Below are positions 36,689 to 44,723 of a stretch of 64,000 nt of DNA, one piece after another. Made by a program: the position numbers and the translations under genes. This DNA comes from Eubacteriales bacterium (GTDB lineage Bacteria > Bacillota > Clostridia > Lachnospirales > Lachnospiraceae). Within the stretch, counting starts at the first letter, position 1. Every line of letters begins with the position of its first letter. Under the pieces are notes generated by a model. That model did no database searches, was not told the origin of the DNA, and was given only the letters and a program-made list of their open reading frames with translations. The stretch is from contig JAUNHC010000018.1 in the NCBI GenBank assembly GCA_030524175.1, positions 44,135-108,134 on the forward strand, read 5' to 3'.

Positions 36689-36848
36689 TATAAAGAAATG
36701 TTTTTCACTGACACCTCTGTAGACTAGGATGCATATTCTATCATACGGCAGTGTATAAACTGCTGGGCAAGAATATCACAATATTTATTACTGTTCACTT
36801 TCTGACCGGTAACCAATATTTTAATATAAGTCCCGAAAAGGAGGTTTC

Positions 36849-37142
36849 ATGGAACAGATTTTAAATTACGTAAAACCGGAATTAATTGTTGTCACAGTGG
36901 TACTCTATTTTATTGGTATGGCCGTTAAACAGCTTCCCGGCATCAAGGATAAGTTTATTCCCTCCATTCTTGGGGCTGTTGGAATTGTTATCTGTGCCAT
37001 TTATGTATTTGCATCCTGCCATTGCCATAATGGCCAGGACATCGCTATGGCTGCTTTTACAGCTATAACCCAGGGTGTTCTGGTAGCCGGACTTTCCACC
37101 TATGTGAATCAGCTTTTAAAGCAGTCTTCAAAAAAAGAATAA
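36849..37142 (+). CDS. Orphan phage-holin-like membrane protein
   Basis: 97 residues, three hydrophobic segments (about 12-28, 38-58, 66-85). VKPELIVVTVVLYFIGMAVKQ and IPSILGAVGIVI match the class of small holins annotated in clostridial phages. No lysin or other phage gene is near, so it may be a domesticated remnant or serve another membrane role. AAAGGAGG precedes the ATG. A strong terminator follows. Confidence 0.75.
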   Translation: MEQILNYVKPELIVVTVVLYFIGMAVKQLPGIKDKFIPSILGAVGIVICAIYVFASCHCHNGQDIAMAAFTAITQGVLVAGLSTYVNQLLKQSSKKE

Positions 37143-37164
37143 CTTGTGTTTATCCTGAAACAAG

Positions 37165-37215
37165 CAAGTCCCCCTCCGCTTATTTCCTGCGGCACAACGG
37201 GGGACTTGTCTTTTA
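37165..37215 (+). terminator. Terminator after the holin-like gene
   Basis: CAAGTCCCCC (37165-37174) and GGGGGACTTG (37199-37208), then TCTTTTACTTT. It may also serve the converging operon. Confidence 0.8.
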
Positions 37216-37217
37216 CT

Positions 37218-38006
37218 TTAAATAAGCATATAGGCAGCGATGAAAACTGAGAACACCGCCACGAAAATTTTAAGTCCCTTAACCGGTACTTTATCTGCAT
37301 AATGGCTACCGATAAGCACACCTGCTCCGTGGGTAACTGCTATGATCACTAAAATAAGAAGACTGTTTTTCCAGTCTATTCTGGACAGATATCCAATACA
37401 AGCCGGAATGGCAATAAACACGGAATCAAATAAGGCAACTCCCACTGCTGTCCTTGCTGATACACCTACAGTGATAAGCAGCGGCATCACCAGCACGGGA
37501 CCTCCTGCACCGGAAAGGGAACAAATTGCTCCGGTGACAATTCCCAGAATAAGCAGAAACCATAGCTGTCCTGTAAGCTTACTCTCCTTTTCCGCCTTAT
37601 CCTCTCCTGACTTTTTCTTATCGCTCCACATCCTGTACAATATAGAAAGTCCTGAAAACAGGACTACAAAATACAGGATTGTCTTTGCAGTTTCCTTTGA
37701 TATCATTGCCTGCAGGAGCACTCCTGCAACCGCTCCTATAAGACTTCCCGCTCCCAGCTTGATGGAAAGAGGAATATCCAGATTGCCGGCCTTATGATAG
37801 TTCATGGAACCCAAAATTCCGGACACAAAAAATGCAAGAAAGCTGAACGCCAATGCCTGATCTACCGGAAAGCCCAGCGCTCCGGTATATAACATGGGCA
37901 GTAAGAAGCCTGCTATCCCACAGATACCAATCAGGCCGCCGATAATCCCGTTGGCGGCCCCGATAATGATCAGTACCGTGAGTGAACCTGTAAAAAGAGC
38001 ACTCAT
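37218..38006 (-). CDS. TSUP-family (TauE/SafE) membrane transporter
   Basis: 262 residues, seven to eight membrane segments; the two halves carry GGLIGICGIAGFLLPMLY and GAICSLSGAGGPVLVMPLL, the paired TSUP motifs. Family members export sulfite, sulfonates or other small anions. GGAGG precedes the ATG, which overlaps the amidohydrolase stop by 4 bp. Last gene of a four-gene operon. Confidence 0.9.
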   Translation of the reverse strand: MSALFTGSLTVLIIIGAANGIIGGLIGICGIAGFLLPMLYTGALGFPVDQALAFSFLAFFVSGILGSMNYHKAGNLDIPLSIKLGAGSLIGAVAGVLLQAMISKETAKTILYFVVLFSGLSILYRMWSDKKKSGEDKAEKESKLTGQLWFLLILGIVTGAICSLSGAGGPVLVMPLLITVGVSARTAVGVALFDSVFIAIPACIGYLSRIDWKNSLLILVIIAVTHGAGVLIGSHYADKVPVKGLKIFVAVFSVFIAAYMLI

Positions 38007-39334
38007 AAAGGCACCTCCTGATTTTCAAAGTATTTCTTTGCCTGATACAGGATTTTCTCCTCATCCAGTGTCAGGACTTCTCTGTTCCTCATGAGGAATT
38101 TTCCATTCACCATGCTGTCCGCCACATCTTCTGCCGTAACACATTCCAAAAGTGTATTCATACGGTTTAATGTAGGAAACAGATGTGGTTTGTTCCAGTC
38201 TATGGAAATCATGTCCGCACGGTATCCTTTTTTTAGTACACCAAGCTGTCCCTTCTCTCCAAGTATCTCCGCACCGCCAGCCGTAGCCATGGCAAGAATC
38301 TTTCTGGCAGGCATCACTGCAGGATCAGCATTTCTCACTCCCCAGACAGCATTCATCACAGAGCGGAAAATCTTCATTTCATTCCAAAGGCTTAATCCTC
38401 CATGGGCAGCACCATCAGTACCCAGCCCCACACAGATTCCACGTTCCATCAAAGAAGGCGTATCGGGAACTCCTTTTCCGCAATTGCTGAAAGGACAATG
38501 AACCACTTTGGCTTTATTTCGGGCAAGCAGTTCTCTTTCCCCGGGGGAAAGCATAATACCATGTGCCGCTACAAAATTGTCTCCAAGCACATCCAGGGAA
38601 TCAAGATACTCTACAGGATGCATCTGAAATTTTTCCAGAGTATAATTCACTTCTCCCGGATATTCATTCATGTGTGCCTGCAGACAGGTTTCTCTTTCTT
38701 TCGCCCTGAAAGCCATTCCTTCTGTCAGTTCCCTGGAGCAGTTCATAAGAGCCCTGAGAGAATAAAAAACTTTCAGGTTTCCTTTGCCGTGAAATGAGTC
38801 GTAAAGACAGTCTGCAGAATGTAATGCTTCTTTGGCATTCTGGCGGATAGACGGAGGAAAATTCCCCTGGTCCATAGATGAACAGGAAAGCGCCCCCCGA
38901 ATCCCGCAGGCCTCATAAACCGACGCTGCATTCTCCATGAAATAACTTCCTGCGTCCACAAACCCGGTGGTGCCCGATTTTATCATTTCCAGAGCTGCAA
39001 GCTGTGCGCTAAGTGTCATCTTCTCCGGAGTCAGGGTGCTCTCAAACGGAAGCATGATCCTTGTCCATATCATAGGCAGCTCATCAAGTATTCTGCCTTT
39101 GAGAAGCTGCTGGCCTGTATGCATATGGCCGTCGATCAGCCCCGGCATCCACAGCCTGCCCTTCTCCGCCACTATATGGTCACACTGATAAAGCTTATCC
39201 GCCTCACTCTGGGGACACACCGCCAGGATTCTTCCATCCTTTATTGCTATAGCCTGATCATCTGCCACTGAAAAATCTTCTGTCAGACAAGATGCCTCTT
39301 TTATTAAAATATCACAGGATATCATTTCTTTCAT
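38003..39334 (-). CDS. Amidohydrolase (chlorohydrolase / cytosine-deaminase-like)
   Basis: 443 residues. Metal-dependent hydrolase with the LWMPGLIDGHMHTG metal site near 60-72, HMNEYPGEV (near 220), VVHCPFSNCGKGVP and GLGTDGAAHGG (near 315-325), and a C-terminal beta-sandwich. Relatives deaminate S-adenosylhomocysteine, guanine or related heterocycles; the substrate here is unknown. It stands between a two-part membrane protein and a TSUP exporter, suggesting uptake, hydrolysis and export of a product. Confidence 0.9.
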   Translation of the reverse strand: MKEMISCDILIKEASCLTEDFSVADDQAIAIKDGRILAVCPQSEADKLYQCDHIVAEKGRLWMPGLIDGHMHTGQQLLKGRILDELPMIWTRIMLPFESTLTPEKMTLSAQLAALEMIKSGTTGFVDAGSYFMENAASVYEACGIRGALSCSSMDQGNFPPSIRQNAKEALHSADCLYDSFHGKGNLKVFYSLRALMNCSRELTEGMAFRAKERETCLQAHMNEYPGEVNYTLEKFQMHPVEYLDSLDVLGDNFVAAHGIMLSPGERELLARNKAKVVHCPFSNCGKGVPDTPSLMERGICVGLGTDGAAHGGLSLWNEMKIFRSVMNAVWGVRNADPAVMPARKILAMATAGGAEILGEKGQLGVLKKGYRADMISIDWNKPHLFPTLNRMNTLLECVTAEDVADSMVNGKFLMRNREVLTLDEEKILYQAKKYFENQEVPL

Positions 39335-39396
39335 AAACTATCTGCCTCTTTTTCTTAAATTGCTGCTGTTGCCGTCCGTAGCTGTCAGCACCATTC

Positions 39397-39843
39397 TTAT
39401 ATTACATTTGTCAAAGATAATGTGATCTGAGCAATGACAGCAGAGCCCACAAATGTCCCCACCATAACAAGACAGGCAATGAGAAGCATCTTCCAGCCTT
39501 GCTTCACAAACTCTTTTAACTGGTCGCTGATGGAGATTCCTGCAAATGCCCCTACCATTGTAAGCGGTGCTGTGAAATTGATTTTCCCAGCTGACTCGAT
39601 AACGAAATCCCGGACCGGGCATAAGGGACATGCCAGAAACAATCCAAGCAAGGAGCAGTAAGCGATGACCGGCAATTTAATGGGAATAAGTTTACTGATC
39701 ACCACTGCTGCCAGTGAAATTAAAAGCAGAATAACGATTCCCGGAAGTGAGTCTAAAAATCCCACCTGAAACCCCACAAAGTTGGCCAGGCCAATCCCAA
39801 GGCCAGCCACAATAAACATTACAATCCACTCTATGTATCTCAT
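39397..39843 (-). CDS. Small membrane protein paired with DUF3100-type transporter
   Basis: 148 residues, four or five hydrophobic segments (MRYIEWIVMFIVAGLGIGLANFVGF, LPGIVILLLISLAAVVISKLIPI, TAPLTMVGAFAGISISDQLK, LLIACLVMVGTFVGSAV). The start at 39843 is one base from the upstream stop, preceded by GGAGAG. It resembles one half of the DUF340/LysO-type fold and probably forms a complex with the product of the previous gene. Confidence 0.7.
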   Translation of the reverse strand: MRYIEWIVMFIVAGLGIGLANFVGFQVGFLDSLPGIVILLLISLAAVVISKLIPIKLPVIAYCSLLGLFLACPLCPVRDFVIESAGKINFTAPLTMVGAFAGISISDQLKEFVKQGWKMLLIACLVMVGTFVGSAVIAQITLSLTNVI

Positions 39844-39844
39844 G

Positions 39845-40693
39845 CTATCTCTCCTTTTCCTCTTGTAATTGGTTACAGGCTTTGCCAATCTTCGGTTCCA
39901 GCTTACGGTACAGCCAATTGCAGAGCGGAATACCCACGAAAATCGCAATGTAAATTCCGTCTATTCCGGAAATCGTCTCACTGGCACTGGCCAAGGCTGA
40001 AATCTGGTCCGCCATTGCCGGATACATTGCTGACAGGCTTGCTGTAGCAGAAGCCATCATAATACCTGCCCCAACCCCTGATGCCATTCCCAGGGAATAT
40101 GGGTGAAAAAGTCCTGTAGCAGCTATCACCGTAGCCATAAATCCGAAGAAAATCGTCCCCACCATACCACCGATGATATATACGGATAAGCTTCCTCTTG
40201 CCTCCGGGGAATCCGGCCCGAACATATCCTGCATCAATGCCAGATTTGTTTCACGGTTGATAGAATGACAGGCACCGATAGCCTCCCGCTTCAAACCGAG
40301 CATTAAGGCCACAGGCAATGACAGGAATATAGTTCCGAGATTTCCGAATTCCTGTAAGATCAACGCGGGACCTGCTGATATCACAGTCTCGATACTTGCC
40401 CCTGCGTTGATCCCAAGCTTGGCGATAAACGGACAGATACACACAATAACCAGCTTTGACGCAGCCTTCACTTCTGATTTTTTGAAAAACTTAAGTACCT
40501 GAGGACCGGATAAAATACCCATCAGTATAGAATAAAAGATGGGGAACAAAATTAAAGTCCCTGGCCCCAGCGGAATCTTGATCTGGCCGATAGAATCTGC
40601 AACAATGATAAACAAAAATGCTGCCAGATAAACTTTCCATTCCTTACGGAACCGCTCGGCCAGGCCTGAATACATGTAACCTTCTTGGTTCAT
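39845..40693 (-). CDS. DUF3100-type integral membrane protein, putative transporter
   Basis: 282 residues, about eight hydrophobic segments, including GPGTLILFPIFYSILMGILSGP and GASIETVISAGPALILQEFGNLGTIFLSLPVALMLG. I assign it to the DUF3100 group with moderate confidence. AAGGAGG precedes the ATG at 40693; an open frame continues to 40759 without a site. A TATAAT-type -10 (40730-40735, minus strand) lies just upstream. First gene of the operon with the small membrane protein, amidohydrolase and TSUP genes. Confidence 0.75.
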   Translation of the reverse strand: MNQEGYMYSGLAERFRKEWKVYLAAFLFIIVADSIGQIKIPLGPGTLILFPIFYSILMGILSGPQVLKFFKKSEVKAASKLVIVCICPFIAKLGINAGASIETVISAGPALILQEFGNLGTIFLSLPVALMLGLKREAIGACHSINRETNLALMQDMFGPDSPEARGSLSVYIIGGMVGTIFFGFMATVIAATGLFHPYSLGMASGVGAGIMMASATASLSAMYPAMADQISALASASETISGIDGIYIAIFVGIPLCNWLYRKLEPKIGKACNQLQEEKER

Positions 40694-40810
40694 ATTGCTC
40701 CTCCTTAACATCTCCCTGCGGGAGTCTTTATTATAGTTAAATTCTACTAAAAAACACAAAGCAAAAAAAAGGACAAAGGTACTTTTTTATAAAAAAATGT
40801 AGAAATGTGG

Positions 40811-40964
40811 TATAATGAAGATTAACTGTGAGCCGTAGGAGCGAACAGTTAATCGCTGCTGCTTGACCTTTAGGTCAAGCAGATACCTTAAGAGCACTGT
40901 GAGCCGTAGAGCGAACAGTTAATCGCTGCTGCTTGACCTTCAGGTCAAGCAGATACCTTAAGAG
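40811..40964 (+). repeat. Tandem 70-bp direct repeat with hairpins in the Crp/Fnr leader
   Basis: After an extended -10 (TGGTATAAT, 40808-40816) two near-identical units follow (40825-40895 and 40896-40964), differing by one deletion and few substitutions. Each contains ACTGT..GCGAACAGTTAAT, an inverted pair, and the perfect hairpin CTGCTTGACCT/AGGTCAAGCAG (TT or TC changes at the loop), then ATACCTTAAGAG. The units lie between the promoter and the ATG at 40992, so they are transcribed. They may be a dispersed repeat that duplicated or a structured leader. Confidence 0.8.
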
Positions 40965-40991
40965 TTAAGAGCACAAACCAAGGAGGCTGCC

Positions 40992-41687
40992 ATGACACTG
41001 GAAGAATTGATGGTGCGTTATCCGGACACGCGCACCTATTTTGAATTTATGCCCCAGGAGTTAAAATCACGGTATACGATCCGTACATATCCCCCGGGAA
41101 CCATAATCCACCAAAAGGATTATCCCCTGGATTATTTCGGAATTGTGTGCAGCGGTGATCACAGGGTCATCAATGAATTTGAAAACGGAAATGTGTATAT
41201 GATAGAAAAGAACGAGGCCATTGATTTTGTAGGCGAAGTTACAATCCTGGCCGGCAAGGAGAAAACTTCAGTAACCATTGAAACTCTCACAGAATGTGTT
41301 GTCTTTATGATAGCCCGCTCTGATTTTGAAATGTGGATATCAAAAGATATACATTTCCTTCGCCTTGTTTCCCATAAAATAGCTTATAAACTGTATCGTT
41401 CCTCATATAACCGGGGTGCACGACTGTTTTATCCGCCTAACTTTCTTCTCCTTGATCATCTGCTGAAATATGCTGCAACAAACAATATAGAAGAAAAAGG
41501 TGAAATTATTCTCCGAAAAACAAGAGAAGACCTTCGGGAGGAGCTTGGCATGACGGTAAAGACCATAAACAGGACAATCGCCAAATTAAAAGAATCCGGT
41601 CTTATCGGTACCTATAAAGGCAAGGTAACCATGACTCTCCGGCAATACCAGCAGGCAAAAAATGAAATTACCTACTATGTTAATTAG
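40992..41687 (+). CDS. Crp/Fnr-family transcriptional regulator
   Basis: 231 residues. N-terminal cyclic-nucleotide-like beta-roll (YPPGTIIHQKDYPLDYFGIVCSGDHRVINEFENG), long dimer helix, and a C-terminal winged helix (RKTREDLREELGMTVKTINRTIAKLKESGLI). No Cys cluster of the Fnr type, so the effector is unknown. AAGGAGG lies before the ATG. Divergent from the DUF3100-amidohydrolase-TSUP operon, which it may control. Confidence 0.88.
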   Translation: MTLEELMVRYPDTRTYFEFMPQELKSRYTIRTYPPGTIIHQKDYPLDYFGIVCSGDHRVINEFENGNVYMIEKNEAIDFVGEVTILAGKEKTSVTIETLTECVVFMIARSDFEMWISKDIHFLRLVSHKIAYKLYRSSYNRGARLFYPPNFLLLDHLLKYAATNNIEEKGEIILRKTREDLREELGMTVKTINRTIAKLKESGLIGTYKGKVTMTLRQYQQAKNEITYYVN

Positions 41688-41819
41688 AAACAAAAAATTC
41701 ATATTTAAAAAAGGACAGGACAGTGCTATAATAGCTTTACCTTGTAAAAAAGGTTATACTAAAATAAACCGGAAAACACAGGAAAACTGCCGGTAAATAC
41801 ATTTAAACTTGGAGGAACT

Positions 41820-43178
41820 ATGCAGATAATCATAGTCGGGTGCGGAAAAGTCGGGCGTACCCTAGCAGAACAGTTACAGGAAGAAGATACCGACCTAACC
41901 CTGATCGATACCGTTGCAGATAAGATCAATACTCTCTCGGAAGATATAGATGCCATGGGTATTGTAGGCAATGGAGCCAGCATCAACACCTTAATAGATG
42001 CCGGAATTGAAACAGCGGATATTTTAATTGCTGTCACAGCTTCTGATGAGCTGAATCTTTTGTGTTGTCTCATCGCCCAGAAAACAGGACATTGTCAGAC
42101 GATCGCCAGAGTCCGCAACCCAATTTACAATAAGGAGATTGGTTTTATTAAGAAACGGCTTGGAGTATCCATGATCATCAATCCTGAATTCGCAGCGGCA
42201 TCTGAGATGTCCCGCCTGCTCCGTTTCCCGTCAGCAATTAAGATCGATACCTTCGCCAGAGGACGAGTTGAGCTATTGAAATTTAAGGTTGTTCCGGAAT
42301 TTAATCTGGATGGGATGAGTATTTCTCAGATAACTGACTCACTCCGCTGTGACATTCTGTTCTGTGCCATAGAAAACAAGAACTCCGTCTCAATTCCCGG
42401 CGGCAATCATGTGATCCATAACGGTGACATGGTTTCCATTTTAGCCACTCCCCAGAACGGAGCCACTTTTTTCAAAAAAATCGGGCTTAAAACACATCAG
42501 GTAAAAAACACCATTATTGTAGGCGGCGGTACTATTTCCTACTATCTGGCCCGTACGCTGCTGGCTATGAAAATCAATGTAAAGATAATCGAAAAGGATA
42601 AGGTTCGGTGTGAGACTTTGAGCGAACTGCTTCCTGAAGCCACAATCATCAATGGGGACGGCACGGATCGTGCTCTTCTTCTGGAGGAAGGACTGTCTCA
42701 GGCGGAATCTTTTGTGGCGCTGACCAATCTTGATGAAGAGAATGTTTTCCTGGCTCTTTTTGCCAAAACCTACTCCAATGCCAAGCTTATCGCCAAGGTG
42801 AACCGTCTTGCATTTGATGACGTCATTGATAATCTGGATATAGGCAGTGTCATTTATCCTAAGTATATAACTGCGGATTACATCCTTCAGTACGTCCGCG
42901 CCATGCAGAACAGTATCGGAAGTAACGTGGAGACCTTATACCACATATTGGATAATCAGGCTGAGGCTCTGGAATTTGCAATCCATGAGAATTCACCTGT
43001 CATCGGTAAATCCCTTTCTGAACTGAATCTTAAAAAGAACCTGCTGGTAGGCTGCCTGAACCGCAACGGTGAAGTGCGCATACCAAGAGGTCATGACACC
43101 ATACGTGTTGGAGATACCGTTATCATAGTAACTACAGTCAAAGGCCTTCGTGACATCAGTGATATTTTGGAAAAATAG
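41820..43178 (+). CDS. trkA: Trk potassium transporter peripheral NAD-binding subunit TrkA
   Basis: 452 residues made of two RCK/TrkA units. The first NAD-binding fold begins MQIIIVGCGKVGRTLAEQL; the second begins near 233 with TIIVGGGTISYYLARTLL; each is followed by a TrkA-C domain. Gates TrkH in response to NADH/NAD or other nucleotides. GGAGG at the right distance. TrkH follows after 13 bp. A TATAAT at 41727-41732 is a likely -10. Confidence 0.96.
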   Translation: MQIIIVGCGKVGRTLAEQLQEEDTDLTLIDTVADKINTLSEDIDAMGIVGNGASINTLIDAGIETADILIAVTASDELNLLCCLIAQKTGHCQTIARVRNPIYNKEIGFIKKRLGVSMIINPEFAAASEMSRLLRFPSAIKIDTFARGRVELLKFKVVPEFNLDGMSISQITDSLRCDILFCAIENKNSVSIPGGNHVIHNGDMVSILATPQNGATFFKKIGLKTHQVKNTIIVGGGTISYYLARTLLAMKINVKIIEKDKVRCETLSELLPEATIINGDGTDRALLLEEGLSQAESFVALTNLDEENVFLALFAKTYSNAKLIAKVNRLAFDDVIDNLDIGSVIYPKYITADYILQYVRAMQNSIGSNVETLYHILDNQAEALEFAIHENSPVIGKSLSELNLKKNLLVGCLNRNGEVRIPRGHDTIRVGDTVIIVTTVKGLRDISDILEK

Positions 43179-43191
43179 AGGAGATTGAATC

Positions 43192-44631
43192 ATGAATTAT
43201 TCCATTATTATATATATCATTGGATGGATACTTAAACTGGAAGCTGCTTTTATGGCCCTTCCAGGCATCACGGCCATCATCTACCGTGAAGAGGCCGGTT
43301 ATGCCTTTTTAATCACAATGGCCTTATGTCTTCTTGCCGGTATTCCTCTTACAGCCAAGAAGCCTACAAATAAAGTATTTTACACCAAGGAAGGTTTCGT
43401 AACAGTTGCCTTGAGTTGGATCGTCCTGAGTATTGTGGGAGCTTTGCCATTTATGTTCAGCAGAACGATCCCCCACCCCATAGACGCCATCTTTGAGACA
43501 GTATCAGGCTTCACTACCACAGGGGCCAGTATTCTGGCTGAGGTTGAATCACTGCCCCACTGCATTCTTTTCTGGAGAAGTTTCACCCACTGGATAGGCG
43601 GTATGGGAGTGCTGGTATTTATTCTCTGCCTTCTTCCCCTCGCCGGCGGCTACCATATGAATCTCATGAAGGCAGAGAGCCCCGGACCTTCTGTGAGTAA
43701 GCTTGTGCCGAAAGTGCAGTCCACGGCCAAAATACTTTATGCTATTTATTTCAGTCTTACATTACTGGAGATCATTTTACTTCTTATAGGAAAAATGCCC
43801 CTATTCGATACTCTGTGTACCGCCTTCGGTACCGCGGGTACCGGCGGCTTCGGTGTAAGAAACAGCAGTATTGCAGATTACAGTACCTATCTGCAGGTGG
43901 TAATTACCGTTTTTATGATTTTATTTGGTATTAACTTTAACTTTTATTTCCTTCTCCTGACCAAGAAATTTATGCAGGCCTTTAAGACAGAGGAGGTACG
44001 TTATTACCTGGGAATTATAGCAATTTCCATTATAGTCATCGCATTTAATATCCGGCATATGTTTGGAAGTGTAGGCGCTGCCATACAGCAGGCATCCTTC
44101 CAGGTTGGGTCCATAATCACAACCACCGGGTTTGCCACTGCTGACTTTAACCAATGGCCTGTGGTGTCCAGGACCATACTTGTAATGCTTATGTTCGTAG
44201 GAGCCTGCGCAGGCAGTACAGGAGGCGGCATTAAGGTTTCCCGTTTTGTCATTCTGTGCAAAACAGTAAGCAAAGAGCTTCATTTATACCTGCATCCAAA
44301 TGCAGTAAAAAAAGTGAAAATGGACCAGAAGTCCATTCCCCACGAAGTAGTTCGTGCAACAAATATTTTTATGATAGTATATGTTTTAATATTTGCTGTC
44401 TCTGTACTGCTGATCGGGTTTAACAATTTTGACCTGACCACCAATTTCACGGCTGTGGCTGCAACCTTGAACAACATAGGTCCCGGTCTTGAATTAGTGG
44501 GGCCCACACAGAACTTTGGAATGTTTTCCTTTGGCTCCAAACTCATTCTGATTTTTGATATGCTTGCAGGACGTCTTGAGATCTTCCCTATCCTGCTCCT
44601 GTTTGTAAGAGATACATGGAAGAAATTTTAA
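43192..44631 (+). CDS. trkH: Trk potassium uptake channel subunit TrkH
   Basis: 479 residues, a membrane channel with four pore repeats; selectivity-loop motifs seen include TTTGASIL, GTAGTGGFG, TTTGFATADFNQWP and NNIGPGLE. Works with TrkA. Two-gene operon closed by a strong terminator. Confidence 0.96.
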   Translation: MNYSIIIYIIGWILKLEAAFMALPGITAIIYREEAGYAFLITMALCLLAGIPLTAKKPTNKVFYTKEGFVTVALSWIVLSIVGALPFMFSRTIPHPIDAIFETVSGFTTTGASILAEVESLPHCILFWRSFTHWIGGMGVLVFILCLLPLAGGYHMNLMKAESPGPSVSKLVPKVQSTAKILYAIYFSLTLLEIILLLIGKMPLFDTLCTAFGTAGTGGFGVRNSSIADYSTYLQVVITVFMILFGINFNFYFLLLTKKFMQAFKTEEVRYYLGIIAISIIVIAFNIRHMFGSVGAAIQQASFQVGSIITTTGFATADFNQWPVVSRTILVMLMFVGACAGSTGGGIKVSRFVILCKTVSKELHLYLHPNAVKKVKMDQKSIPHEVVRATNIFMIVYVLIFAVSVLLIGFNNFDLTTNFTAVAATLNNIGPGLELVGPTQNFGMFSFGSKLILIFDMLAGRLEIFPILLLFVRDTWKKF

Positions 44632-44636
44632 CTTTT

Positions 44637-44682
44637 AACAGCAAGCCATTTTATCCTTCTGAGGAAAATGGCTTGCTGTTTT
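44637..44682 (+). terminator. Terminator of the trkAH operon
   Basis: AACAGCAAGCCATTTT (44637-44652) and AAAATGGCTTGCTGTT (44665-44680), perfect 16-base arms, then TTTATG. Confidence 0.92.
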
Positions 44683-44723
44683 TATGCAATAAAGGCTCTG
44701 TCGTATTATGAGCTGTCTCGCTG

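Noticed and set aside
41733-41819. c-di-AMP riboswitch before trkA
   Set aside because: The leader is under 90 bases and lacks the recognisable ydaO-type core.
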